This document shows, one piece after another, positions 11,566-23,251 of a stretch of DNA of 64,000 nucleotides. Below the pieces are notes generated by a model that did no database searches, had not been told where the DNA came from, and saw only the letters and a list, made by a program, of their open reading frames with translations. How positions within the stretch are numbered: the first letter of the stretch is position 1; every line of letters begins with the position of its first letter. Both the position numbers and the translations under genes were made by a program. The stretch spans positions 1 to 64,000 of the forward strand of contig NZ_DAIQNN010000006.1 in the NCBI RefSeq assembly GCF_036788415.1, read 5' to 3'. The stretch is from Rubrimonas sp036788415. GTDB taxonomy: Bacteria; Pseudomonadota; Alphaproteobacteria; Rhodobacterales; Rhodobacteraceae.

Positions 11566-12403
11566 GCCGCCGCGGCGGCGCGCTTTCGGGGCGATCGCGG
11601 CATTCTGCGCCCTGTGGCTCGGGCTCGCTCCGGCGCAGGCCGCCCCCGCCCGCGTCGTGTCGATGAATCTCTGCGCCGACCAGCTGGCGATGCTCCTCGC
11701 CGCGCCCGGCCAGCTCGTCGGCGTGTCGGACTGGGCGGCGCGGCCCGAGGCCTCGAACATGGCGGAACAGGCGCGGGCTTATCCGCTCAACTCGGGCTCG
11801 GCGGAGCAGGTCTTCCTCGCGCGCCCCGATCTGGTGCTCGCCGGCGCGTTCTCCGACCCGGTGACGGTCGCGATGCTGCGCCGGCTGGGGCTGGAGGTGG
11901 CCCTCCTCCCCGCAGCCTCCGGCTTCGCGGACATCCCCGTCCTCATCCGCGAGATCGGACGGCTGCTGGGCCGCGCGGCGCAGGCGGAGGCGCTCGTCGC
12001 CGAGTTCGAGACCGGGCTGGCCGCGCTTGCGGCGCAGGCCCGCGACCTGCCCCGCCAAGCCGGCGCCTATCACTATCCCAACAACTACACCTCCGGCGCC
12101 GGCACCCTCGCGCATGACGCGATGGACGCCGCGGGGCTCGACAACGCCACCGCCGCGCTCGGCCTGACCAGCACGGCGCAGATCGAACTAGAGGCGCTGG
12201 TGATGGCGCGGCCCTTCCTGATCCGCACGCGCGCCATCTCGCAGGGCCGGCACGGGCGCGCCTATGAGAGCGCCGCACACCCCGCGCTGCGCGCGCTCGA
12301 CGCGAAGGGCGGCGCGGTGGTGGAGGAGCGCTGGCAGGTCTGCGGCGCGCCCTTCGTGCTGGAGGCGGTGGCCGCGCTGCTGGCGGCGCGCGGCGCGCAG
12401 TGA
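11549..12403 (+). CDS. ABC transporter periplasmic substrate-binding protein (FepB/BtuF family)
   Basis: 284 residues with a signal peptide (basic start, hydrophobic core AFGAIAAFCALWLGLAPAQA, cleavage near residue 31). The start of the mature protein, RVVSMNLCADQLAMLLA, is typical of class III binding proteins for iron-siderophore, heme or cobalamin. The two lobes are joined by a long helix, as in BtuF/FhuD. It delivers the ligand to the FecCD-type permease encoded next (GTGA overlap). The gene begins inside the end of gyrA, so it probably depends on transcription through gyrA. No TonB receptor or cobalamin riboswitch was seen nearby, so iron complex versus B12 cannot be decided. Confidence 0.8.
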
Positions 12404-13404
12404 CCTCGGACCGCCGCTTCCGTCTGCTGCTCTGGACGCTCGGCGCCATCGCGGCGGCGCTGTTCTGCGCCTCGCTGCTGACCGGGCCGGCGGGCCTGAG
12501 CCTCGACCAGAGCCTCGGCGCGCTGCTCGCGGGCGAAGGCGACGCGGCGACGCTGGTGATGCGCGAGATCCGCCTGCCCCGCGCGATCCTGGGGCTGGCC
12601 ATCGGCGCCTCCCTCGGCCTGTCGGGGGCGGCGCTGCAGGGCTATCTGCGCAACCCGCTCGCCGAACCGGGGCTGATCGGCGTGTCGTCCACGGCGGCGC
12701 TGGGGGCGGTGCTGGCGATCCATACGGGGCTCGCGGCGAGCCTGCCGCTCGCCCTCCCGCTCTCGGCGCTGGCGGGGGCGCTGCTGGCGGTGTTCGTCGT
12801 GCTGGCGATGGCGGGCGGCGCGGCCTCCACGATCACGCTGATCCTCGCGGGCGTCGCGGTGACCAGCTTCGCCGGCGCGATGACCTCGCTCGCGCTCAAC
12901 CTCTCGCCCAACCCCTTCGCGGCGGTCGAGATCGTGTTCTGGATGCTGGGGTCGCTGTCGGACCGCTCCTGGCTGCATGTCCAGCTCGCTTTGCCGTTCA
13001 TGGCGCTGGGCTGGGCGCTGCTGGCTGGCCTCGGGCGCGGGCTCGACGCGCTGACGCTGGGCGAGGACGCCGCGGCCTCGCTCGGCGTTCGGCTCGACCG
13101 GCTGCGGCTCGCCGCGGTGATCGGGACGGCGGCGAGCATCGGCGCGGCGACGGCGGTGGCGGGCGCAGTCGGCTTCGTCGGGCTGGTCGTTCCGCATCTG
13201 CTGCGGCCGCTGGTGGGCGCGCAGCCCTCGCGGCTTCTGCCGGCCTCGGCCCTCGGCGGCGCGGCGATGCTGCTCGCGGCCGATGTCGCGGTGCGGGTGA
13301 TCGCGCCGGGGCGCGACCTCAAGCTCGGCGTGCTGACGGCGCTGGTCGGCGCGCCGTTCTTCCTTTGGCTCGTGCTGCGCAGCCGAAAGGGAGGGCTGGC
13401 GTGA
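12400..13404 (+). CDS. ABC transporter permease, FecCD/BtuC family
   Basis: 334 residues, about 9-10 membrane helices. Family signatures include MREIRLPRAILGLAIGASLGLSG near residues 48-70, AEPGLIGVSSTAALGAVL near 88-105, and the cytoplasmic coupling segment VGFVGLVVPHLLRPLVG near 258-274. Two copies form the channel of an importer for iron complexes or vitamin B12. It starts with GTG overlapping the stop of the binding-protein gene, and ends with the same GTGA overlap into the ATPase gene, giving a compact three-gene importer unit. Confidence 0.88.
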   Translation: MTSDRRFRLLLWTLGAIAAALFCASLLTGPAGLSLDQSLGALLAGEGDAATLVMREIRLPRAILGLAIGASLGLSGAALQGYLRNPLAEPGLIGVSSTAALGAVLAIHTGLAASLPLALPLSALAGALLAVFVVLAMAGGAASTITLILAGVAVTSFAGAMTSLALNLSPNPFAAVEIVFWMLGSLSDRSWLHVQLALPFMALGWALLAGLGRGLDALTLGEDAAASLGVRLDRLRLAAVIGTAASIGAATAVAGAVGFVGLVVPHLLRPLVGAQPSRLLPASALGGAAMLLAADVAVRVIAPGRDLKLGVLTALVGAPFFLWLVLRSRKGGLA

Positions 13405-14174
13405 GCCCGCTTCTGGAGTTGCGCGATCTGCGCGTGAAGCTGGGCGCGCGGGAGGCGGTGCGGGGCGTGACGCTGGCGCTGGCGCGCGGCGCGTTCGTCG
13501 GGCTGATCGGGCCGAACGGGGCCGGCAAATCCACGCTGATGCGCGCCGCGCTGGGGCTTATCCCGGCGCAGGGCGACCGCCTGCTCGGCGGCGACCCGGT
13601 CGCCCGCCTCGCCCCGCCCGAGCGCGCCCGCCGCGCCGCCTGGGCGCCGCAGGAGCGCGAGATCGCCTGGCCCCTGCCCGTCCGCGCGCTGGTGGCGCTT
13701 GGGCGCGCGCCGCATCGCGCCGGTCCCGCGACGGCGCGGGACGCGCGCGCCGTCGACGCAGCGATGGCGCGGATGGACGTCGCCCAGTTCGCCGACCGCC
13801 CCGCCGACCAGCTGTCGGGCGGCGAGCGGGCGCGCGCGTTGATCGCCCGTGCGCTCGCGCAGGAGGCGCCGCTGCTGCTGGCCGACGAGCCGACTGCGGG
13901 CCTCGACCCCGCTCATCAGATCGCGCTGATGGAGGCGTTCGCCGCACTCGCCGCAGAGGGGCGCGGGGTGATGGCCTCGCTGCACGATCTGGGGCTGGCC
14001 GCGCGCTGGTGCCATCGGCTGATCCTGCTGGATGCGGGCCGCGTCGCCGCCGAAGGCCCGCCGCGCGAGGTGCTGACGCCGGAGCTGCTCGCCCGCATCT
14101 ACGGCGTGCGCGCGCATCTGGACTGGGGGCCGGAGGGGCCGGTGGTGCAGCCCACGGGCCTCGCCCGCGCTTGA
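13401..14174 (+). CDS. ABC transporter ATP-binding protein (FepC/BtuD type)
   Basis: 257 residues. Walker A GPNGAGKST at residues 37-45, a Q-loop (WAPQERE), ABC signature LSGGE, Walker B LLLADEPTAGLD, and the switch His in SLHDLGLAARW. The TSSxRQ-like cytoplasmic ATPase powers the adjacent FecCD permease. GTG start overlapping the permease stop. It closes the importer unit; purL follows after a 56-nt gap with its own ribosome site. Substrate is not determined. Confidence 0.88.
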   Translation: MSPLLELRDLRVKLGAREAVRGVTLALARGAFVGLIGPNGAGKSTLMRAALGLIPAQGDRLLGGDPVARLAPPERARRAAWAPQEREIAWPLPVRALVALGRAPHRAGPATARDARAVDAAMARMDVAQFADRPADQLSGGERARALIARALAQEAPLLLADEPTAGLDPAHQIALMEAFAALAAEGRGVMASLHDLGLAARWCHRLILLDAGRVAAEGPPREVLTPELLARIYGVRAHLDWGPEGPVVQPTGLARA

Positions 14175-14230
14175 CAGCCGGGCGCCCGCGCGCGATGCGA
14201 CGCCCGGCCCATCGCCGAGGGAGCGCCCGA

Positions 14231-16440
<2,210 letters not shown>

Positions 16441-16450
<10 letters not shown>

Positions 16451-19326
16451 GGGAACGGCCCTTTCGCGACGGTGCAGCGGTCGAGCAGATAGGCGATCGA
16501 GCGATAAGGCCGGTCGCTGTGATGCGACAGGCCGATCTCGCAGGTGCGGCTCGACGAGAAACCCTCGGTCACCCCCTCGGGCAGCGCGCCGCGCAACTCC
16601 GCCAGCGCCGCCTTGTTGAGGTCCGGCAGGGTGAAGCCCCGGTCGCCCGACCAGCCGCAGCAGTTGATCTCGGTCGGACGGATCACCTCCTCGGCGCAGG
16701 CGGCGGCGAGGGCGGCGAGCTTGCCCTCCGCGCCGCGCTTGAGCGTCGAGCAGGTCGGGTGGATGGCGACCGTCTTCTCGCGCCGCGTGACCTCCAGCTT
16801 CGGCAGGACGTGGTCGTGCAAGAAATCGGGCAGGTCGAACAGCCGCATGTCGGCGCGGCGGCGCTTCATCGCGCGGAAGGCGCAGGGGCTGGTGTCGAAC
16901 ACCACCATGTCGCGGCCTTCGCGGCTCGCGGCCCAGAGCGCCTTCTCAAGTTCGTCGCCCTTGCGGTCGGCCTCGTTCATGAGCCCCTTGCTCTCGAAGG
17001 GCTGGCCGCAGCACATCTTGCCGACGCCCTGGGGATAGACCACGGCGTAACCGGCCTTCTCCATCAGCGAGACCACCTTCGACGAGAGCGAACCGCGCTC
17101 TGGATCGTAGCGCGCAGGCCCCATGGCGCGGCTGGCGCAGCTCGGGAAATATACGACGCGCGGGCGATTGCCCTCGGCGGGCAGGCGCGGGCGGGCGAGG
17201 CCGCCGGCCCCCGGCATCGAGGACGTCCAGAGCGGGATGCGGTTCCCCGACAGCTTGCGCACGCCGCCGGTGATCGCGCCGAGCGTGCGCGTGCCGAGCA
17301 ACCGATGCACGATGTCCACCGCGCCCAGCGCATATTTCACGATGAAGGCGACTGCGCCGTAATTGCGCCCGACAAGCCCGGCCACGCGCGGGGCCAGCGC
17401 CCCCCAGCGGCGGCTGCGCATGCCCTTGATCATGGCGCCGGTGTCGACCCCCACCGGGCAGGCCTTGGCGCAAAGCGAATCCACGGCGCAGCTGTCGATC
17501 GCCTGAAGGTCGAAGGCCGCCTCGAACTCGGCGAGCTTCTGCGGGGACTCTCCCGTGTCGCGCAGCCGCGCCATCTCGCGCAGCGTCGAGATGCGCTGGC
17601 GGGGCGTCAGCGTGTAGTCGCGCGAGGGGCAGACAGGCTCGCAGAAACCGCATTCGATGCAGCGGTCGACCTGCGGGTCGGCGGGCGGCATCGGCTTGAT
17701 GTCGCGAAGATGCGCCTGCGGGTCGTCGTTGAGGATGACGCCGGGGTTGAGCAACCCCTCTGGATCGAACAGCCGCTTGAGCCGGCGCATCAGCTCGGTC
17801 GCCGTCGCGCCCCATTCCATCTCGACGAAAGGCGCCATGTTGCGCCCCGTCCCGTGCTCGGCCTTGAGCGCGCCGTCGAGCTCGCCGACCACCAGCGCCG
17901 CCAGATCGTCCATGAAGGCGGCGTAGCGCGACACCGCGCCCGGCGCGGCGAAGTCCGGCGTCAGCACGAAATGCAGGTTCCCCGCCAGCGCATGGCCGAA
18001 GATGATGGCGTCGTCGTAGCCGTGCTTGCGGAACAGCGCCTGCAGCCCCAGCGTCAGTTCGGCGAGCTTTGACACGTCCGCCGCAACATCCTCGATGATG
18101 ACCGTCGAGCCGGTGGCGCGCATCGCGCCCACCGAGGGGAAGGACCCCTTGCGCACATACCAAAGCTGCTTGCAGCGCACCGGATCGTCGGTGAAGGCGA
18201 CCGGCCCAAGCGTGCGGCATGGCGCCAGCGTCGCCTCCAGCTCGGCGATCTTGCGGGCAAGCGCCGCAGCGTCGCCGGCGCGGGTCTCGATCAGCAGCGA
18301 CGCCGCCGCGTCGGGCAGCGCCGACAGCTCCTCCGGCACGCCCGGCTTGCCCTCGACGCTGCGCAGCGTCGCGCGGTCCATCAACTCGACGGCGTCGGGG
18401 CCGTGCGGAGCGAGCGCGATCACCGCCTCGGCGGCGGCGCGCACATCCTCGAACGCCACCAGCGCGGTCGCCTTGAAGGCGGGGTCGTCGACGGTGCGAT
18501 AGGTGATCTCGGAGATGAAGCCGAGCGTGCCCTCCGAGCCGATCATCAGATGCTGGAGCATGTCGATCGGGTCGTCGAAGTCGATCAGGGCGTTGAGGCT
18601 GTAGCCGCAGGTGTTCTTGATCGAGAACTTGCGCCGCACCCGCTCAGCGAGCGCGACATCGGCGCGCAGCTCGTCCGACAGCTCGACGAGCCCGTCGAGC
18701 AGGTCCTTGCGCCGCTGCGTGAACACCGCCCGGCTCGTCGGGTCGGCGGTGTCGAGCGTCGAGCCGTCGGCGAGGATGACCCGCATCGAGGCGAGCGTGC
18801 GGTAGCTGTTCTGGGCAGTGCCGCAGCACATGCCGGAGGCGTTGTTGGCGGCGATGCCCCCGATATGGGCGCTGTCGATGGAGGCCGGGTCCGGGCCGAG
18901 GCGACGACCGTGACGCGCGAGCAGACGGTTGGCCTGCGCGCCGATCACCGCCGGCCCCAGCGTGATCGCGGAGCCGTCCGCAGCGACGCGCCAGCGCCGC
19001 CACGGCGCACCGATGCGCACCAGCACGCTGTCGGTGATCGCCTGCCCCGACAGGCTGGTGCCGCCGGCCCGGAAAGTCACCGGCGTCTTCCAGCGACGCG
19101 CGGCGGCGAGCACCGCCTGAAGCTCCTCCTCGTCGGCGGGCGCGACCACCACGCGGGGGGTCAGACGGTAGAGGCTTGCGTCGGTCCCGTAGGCGAAGCG
19201 GCGCAGCGGGTCGGTGATCACGGCTTCGGGGGGCAACACTCCGGCGATTTCGGAGATGAAGCCGTCATGGGCCTGCGCGTCAGAGGCGGCGCTGTCGCGC
19301 CCGGCGGTGAAGGCGGCGTCGTCCAT
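16441..19326 (-). CDS. FAD-linked and Fe-S 2-hydroxyacid (D-lactate type) dehydrogenase
   Basis: 961 residues joining two modules. Residues ~20-520 are a PCMH-type FAD domain (TFRAGGTSLSGQ, GGIAANNASGMCCGT, MIGSEGTLGFISE) with a FAD-oxidase C-terminal domain (HALAGNLHF, EHGTGRN). Residues ~550-940 hold two 4Fe-4S motifs (Cys556/559/562/566, and Cys613/619/623 plus a nearby Cys) and two CCG domains (MCCGQPFESK, INCCGWSGD). This is the layout of Dld-II-type quinone-linked D-lactate dehydrogenases; related 2-hydroxyacids such as D-2-hydroxyglutarate are possible. It would pass electrons to the quinone pool. It lies downstream of the hydrogenase operon, separated by hairpins, and has its own GGGAG site. 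Confidence 0.82.
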
Positions 19327-19382
19327 GGCGATCTCCCTGCCCGCGCGCGCGGGCGACGAACTTTGATTTCTTCAAGTCCTTT

Positions 19383-19417
19383 CAAAAGACCATCGCCGAC
19401 GCGTACGGCGTCGGCGA
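19383..19417 (-). terminator. rho-independent terminator candidate after the hydrogenase operon
   Basis: A perfect 10-bp stem TCGCCGACGC/GCGTCGGCGA with a 5-nt loop is followed on the minus strand by ATGGTCTTTTG. It lies about 105 nt beyond the hynL stop and about 60 nt ahead of the dehydrogenase start, so it would end hydrogenase transcripts. Confidence 0.6.
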
Positions 19418-19456
19418 CCCGGATTTAGGTCGGTGCGGCGATGCGCCATGCGCGGC

Positions 19457-19485
19457 GGCGCCGCAGAACTTAAGTCTGCGGCGCC
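19457..19485 (-). terminator. second hairpin just after hynL
   Basis: Perfect inverted repeat GGCGCCGCAG/CTGCGGCGCC with a 9-nt AT-rich loop that is itself palindromic (ACTTAAGT). It lies 38 nt past the hynL stop. No T-run follows on the minus strand, so it may be an mRNA 3'-end stabiliser or a rho-assisted stop rather than a full intrinsic terminator. Confidence 0.45.
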
Positions 19486-19522
19486 TTGGTCGGAGAAGCC
19501 TCCGCCGCCGGCTTCGGGGCCG

Positions 19523-21271
19523 TCAGGAGACCTGCACGGTCACCCCCGGCTCGCCGTCCGGCCCGACCATGTGCACCGCGCAGGCGAGGCAGGGGTCGAA
19601 GCTGTGGATGGTGCGCAGGATCTCGAGCGGCTGGTCGTGTACTGCGAGCTGGTGGTTGTCCATCAGCGCCGCCTCGTAAGGCCCGTGCTGGCCCTCCGCG
19701 TCGATCGGTCCGGCGTTCCACGTGCTCGGCACGACCGCCTGATAGTTCGACAGCTTGCCGTTCTCGATCACCGACCAGTGGGTCAGCGCGCCGCGCGGGG
19801 CCTCGAGGAAGCCCACGCCCTTGCACTGGTCCGGCCAAGTTCTGGGGTTCCACAGCGCGGTGTTGAAGGTCGTGCGGTCGCCGGCGCGGATGTTGGCCAC
19901 GAGGTCGTCGTACCAGATCATCATCTGATCGGCGATGATCTTGCTCTCGAGCGTGCGCGCCGCCGTCCGACCCATGGTCGAGAACATCGCCGTCAGCGGC
20001 AGATCGAGGGTGGACAGCGCATAGCCCGCCAGCTCCTTGGTCGGCTCGTGGCCGGTCGCATAGAGCATCAGCACGCGGGCGAGCGGGCCGACTTCCATCG
20101 GCTTGCCCTTCCAGCGCGGCGATTTCAGCCAGGAATAGTCCTGATCGACGTCGAGCTGCGTGTAGGGCGGCTTCGGCCCGGTGTAGTTGAGGGTCGTCTC
20201 GCCGTCGAACGGGTGCAGACCCGTGTTCTTGCCGACCGAGTAGTCGTACCAGGCGTGGCTGACGAATTCCTGGATCTGGCTGTCGTCGTAGAGGTCGATC
20301 GGCTCGACCTTCGACAGGTCGCGGTCGAGGATGACGCCCGCGGGCAGGAACAGCCCCGACATGTCGCCCCGCGGCCCCGGCGTCGGGAAGTCGCCGACGC
20401 ACAGGAAGTTGCCCACGCCCTCGCCGCGCTCGAACCAGTCCTTGTAGAAGGACGCGATCGCCAGCGTGTCTGGGACGTAGACCTGATCGACGAAGCGCTG
20501 CATCTGCTCGATGACGGTCTTGACCTGCTGGAGGCCGACATCGTTGAACGCGGTCGCCCCCGAGCCGCCGGCGCCGCCCGAGAACGCCGCAGGCACGCCG
20601 CCCACCGCGAAGTTGGGATGCGGGTTCTTGCCGCCGAACACCGCATGCAGCTTGACCACGTCGCGCTGCCAGGCGAGCGCCTCGAGGTAGTGCGCCACCG
20701 CCATCAGGTTCGCCTCGGGCGGCAGCTTGTAGGCCGGATGCCCCCAATAGGCGTTGGCGAAGATGCCGAGCTGGCCGGACTCGACCAGCCCCTTCACCTT
20801 CTTCTGCACATCGGCGAAGTAGCCGGGGCTCGACTTCTCGTAGGGCGAGATCGACTGTGCGAGCTGCGAGGTCGCCGCCGGGTCGGCGCTCAGCGCCGAG
20901 ACCACGTCCACCCAGTCGAGCGCGTGCAGGTGGTAGAAGTGCATGACATGGTCGTGCACATACTGCGCCGCGATCATCAGATTGCGGATCAGCTGGGCGT
21001 TGACGGGGATCTTGTAGTCCAGCGCGTCCTCGACCGAGCGGACCGAGGCCATGCCGTGCACCAGCGTGCAGACGCCGCAGATGCGCTGCGCGAAGGCCCA
21101 GGCGTCGCGCGGGTCGCGGCCCTTCAGGATGATCTCGATCCCGCGCACCATCGTCCCCGAGGAATAGGCGCCGGTGATGTTCCCGGTCTCGTCCAGCTGC
21201 GCCTCGACGCGCAGATGGCCCTCGATCCGGGTGAGCGGATCGACGACGAGTCGTTCGGTTCCCATGGCCAT
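19523..21271 (-). CDS. hynL: [NiFe]-hydrogenase large subunit (Isp-type, group 1e-like)
   Basis: 582 residues. Both nickel-binding pairs are present: RICGVC (Cys65, Cys68) and DPCLACAVH (Cys561, Cys564) near the C-terminus. A 15-residue tail after His567 (MVGPDGEPGVTVQVS) is the expected peptide removed by the maturation protease, here HynD. It forms the H2-oxidising core with HynS in or on the periplasmic face of the membrane. The hynS-isp1-isp2-hynL order is diagnostic for the Isp-type enzymes of purple sulfur bacteria. Start ATG 4 nt after the isp2 stop with GGAG inside isp2; a second in-frame ATG lies two codons later. Last gene of the operon. Confidence 0.95.
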   Translation of the reverse strand: MAMGTERLVVDPLTRIEGHLRVEAQLDETGNITGAYSSGTMVRGIEIILKGRDPRDAWAFAQRICGVCTLVHGMASVRSVEDALDYKIPVNAQLIRNLMIAAQYVHDHVMHFYHLHALDWVDVVSALSADPAATSQLAQSISPYEKSSPGYFADVQKKVKGLVESGQLGIFANAYWGHPAYKLPPEANLMAVAHYLEALAWQRDVVKLHAVFGGKNPHPNFAVGGVPAAFSGGAGGSGATAFNDVGLQQVKTVIEQMQRFVDQVYVPDTLAIASFYKDWFERGEGVGNFLCVGDFPTPGPRGDMSGLFLPAGVILDRDLSKVEPIDLYDDSQIQEFVSHAWYDYSVGKNTGLHPFDGETTLNYTGPKPPYTQLDVDQDYSWLKSPRWKGKPMEVGPLARVLMLYATGHEPTKELAGYALSTLDLPLTAMFSTMGRTAARTLESKIIADQMMIWYDDLVANIRAGDRTTFNTALWNPRTWPDQCKGVGFLEAPRGALTHWSVIENGKLSNYQAVVPSTWNAGPIDAEGQHGPYEAALMDNHQLAVHDQPLEILRTIHSFDPCLACAVHMVGPDGEPGVTVQVS

Positions 21272-21275
21272 CTGC

Positions 21276-22598
21276 TTACTCCGCGACGAGGTTGTCGGCA
21301 GCCAGCACGAGCAGGCTGTTCATCTTCTTGTCCCACTTGAAATGCGCGCCGGCGTCGTCGAACTGCGCGCGGCAGGAATTGCAAGTGGTGGCGAGCATGT
21401 TGGCGCCCGTCGCGCCGATCTGCTTCATCTTGATCTCGAAGGCCGCGTAGCGCAGCGGATCGGCCCGGCGGATGCTCTGCACCCCTCCACCGCCGCCGCA
21501 GCACCAGTTGAGCTCCTCGGGACTGTGCGGCTCGCGCAGTTGCAGACCGAGCGCCTCCATCACCACCCGCGGCGCCTCCGCCGCCCCGCCGCGGCGCGAC
21601 ACCTGGCAGGGATCGTGGAAGGTCACCGTGTCGCCGATCTGCTGGAACTTGAGCGCGCCGGACTTGACGCCCTCCTCCAGCAGCTCGACCGCGTGCAGCA
21701 CACGGAAGGGCAGCGGCGCGCCGTGGACGTTGGCGGCCTCCCAACGCATCGCCTGATAGTCCTGCCCGCATTCCGGCAGCACCACGGTGCGCGCGCCGAG
21801 CGCCGTCGCAGCCCCGATGAGCCTGTCCGACGCTGCGCGCTGCCACGCCTCGTTCCCCGAGACGATGCCGTAATTCGACGTCTCATAGCCTCGCGTCGAA
21901 TAAGTCCAGTCGAGCCCCATCCGGTTGAGGATCTTCGCCATCGCGACGATCGCCTCGGGATATTGCGTCAGGTCGGCCTGCGAGGTGCAGACCATCACGT
22001 CGGCGCGCACCTTGTCGACGTTGATCGGGACGCCGGACTCCGCGCTCAGCGCCCGCACCCGGGCGACGAAGTCGTCGGGCGTCGCGCCGGGCAGACCCAC
22101 GCCGTCCGCCTGCTCCTTCGCGGCGTCGTAGAGGTCCTGCGGCACGAGGCCGGCTTCGCTCATGCCGTGTCGGGCCTTGCGCACGAGCGAGGCGATGTCG
22201 ATGCTCATCGGGCAGATCAGCGTGCAGCGCCCGCACAGGGTGCAGCTGTCATAGAGCAGCTCCTGCCAGGTCTCGAGCTCGGCGATCGTCACTTTAGGCT
22301 TCAGCCCGAGGCGCTTGTAGATGAAGGCCAGCGGCCCCGCCTCGCGCTTGTAGGCCTGCTTGAACGGCTCGAGCTTGAGGATCGGCGTGAACTTCGGGTC
22401 GTGCGTGGCCTCGTAGAAGTGGCAGGCCTTGGCGCAGGCGCCGCAATGGATGCAGGCCTCCATATAGGTCGCCGCCGTGCGCCCGAAATCCTTGGCGAAG
22501 TTCTTCATCGCCTTCTCGACGCGGAGCTTGTCCGCATCGTCGCCCTGCGTGTCGGGGACGAAGGGTTGTTCCATCACGGTATCGATTCCGGCGGTCAT
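21276..22598 (-). CDS. isp2: HdrD-like Fe-S electron-transfer protein Isp2
   Basis: 440 residues. Two classical 4Fe-4S motifs lie at the N-terminal third (CIHCGACAKAC, Cys49-59; CTLCGRCTLIC, Cys119-129). The C-terminal half has cysteine-rich segments: HDPCQVSRRGG, NWCCGGGGGV and CNSCRAQF, as in CCG domains of heterodisulfide reductase subunit HdrD. In Isp-type hydrogenases Isp2 is a cytoplasmic partner bound to the Isp1 cytochrome and linked to HynSL. It is thought to connect H2 oxidation with quinone or cytoplasmic thiol/disulfide-type reactions. Its start overlaps the isp1 stop (ATGA). Confidence 0.9.
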   Translation of the reverse strand: MTAGIDTVMEQPFVPDTQGDDADKLRVEKAMKNFAKDFGRTAATYMEACIHCGACAKACHFYEATHDPKFTPILKLEPFKQAYKREAGPLAFIYKRLGLKPKVTIAELETWQELLYDSCTLCGRCTLICPMSIDIASLVRKARHGMSEAGLVPQDLYDAAKEQADGVGLPGATPDDFVARVRALSAESGVPINVDKVRADVMVCTSQADLTQYPEAIVAMAKILNRMGLDWTYSTRGYETSNYGIVSGNEAWQRAASDRLIGAATALGARTVVLPECGQDYQAMRWEAANVHGAPLPFRVLHAVELLEEGVKSGALKFQQIGDTVTFHDPCQVSRRGGAAEAPRVVMEALGLQLREPHSPEELNWCCGGGGGVQSIRRADPLRYAAFEIKMKQIGATGANMLATTCNSCRAQFDDAGAHFKWDKKMNSLLVLAADNLVAE

Positions 22599-23248
22599 GC
22601 CAGGCCTCCCTTGCGCTCGAAATAGGCGCCGGTCGTATAGCGCGAGGTGACGAACCAGGCGGCGTGCATCAGCTTGCCGAAGGGGAAGTAGATCAGCAGG
22701 AGCCACACGCTGAGCAGATGAACGGCGAGGCCGGTCTCGTAGATCGGCCACAGGTTGGACTTGGCGGCGAAGCCGGTGATCAGCGGCATGATTGTCACGA
22801 ACCAGGTCGCGTAGTCGTCGAAATTGGAGATGCGGCGCATCACCGGGTCGGTCACCCGCTTCACCAGCGTCATGATCAGCGCGACGATGGTCAGGATGCC
22901 GAAGAAGGTGATCACCCCGTTCGGCAGGTTCGGCCACCCGAATCCGAGGATGCTCTTGAAGAACAGGATATGCGCCCCGTAGAGCAGCAGCACGATGAAG
23001 AATCCGAGATGGAACACATAGCCGACCGCGTATTGCAGCGCGACTTGCGGCTCGAAGGGCTTGTAGGGCCACAGATGGACGTAGAGGCCTTTGAGCCCGC
23101 CGACCCAGGCGTAGTTCTTGCGGGCGGTCGAGAGGTCCTTCCTGCCGGGCAGCAACAGAACGCCGACGAGCCGCCAGAAGAAGCCGAAGGCGAAGATCGC
23201 GATGGCGGCCTCCATCGCCGGGCCGCGCGCGAAATCAAGCAACGTCAT
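22595..23248 (-). CDS. isp1: membrane cytochrome b-like protein Isp1 (NarI family)
   Basis: 217 residues with five predicted membrane helices (about 12-31, 75-97, 111-130, 145-163, 172-195). It has NarI-like histidines in helices (FHLGFFI, AVHLLSVW, GKLMHAAWF) that could bind two hemes b. It anchors the hydrogenase and passes electrons to quinone or to Isp2. It begins 3 nt after the hynS stop, with the ribosome site AAGGAG formed by the last codons of hynS. Its stop overlaps isp2. Length and topology agree with DsrM/NarI-type Isp1 proteins. Confidence 0.9.
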   Translation of the reverse strand: MTLLDFARGPAMEAAIAIFAFGFFWRLVGVLLLPGRKDLSTARKNYAWVGGLKGLYVHLWPYKPFEPQVALQYAVGYVFHLGFFIVLLLYGAHILFFKSILGFGWPNLPNGVITFFGILTIVALIMTLVKRVTDPVMRRISNFDDYATWFVTIMPLITGFAAKSNLWPIYETGLAVHLLSVWLLLIYFPFGKLMHAAWFVTSRYTTGAYFERKGGLA

Positions 23249-23251
23249 TGG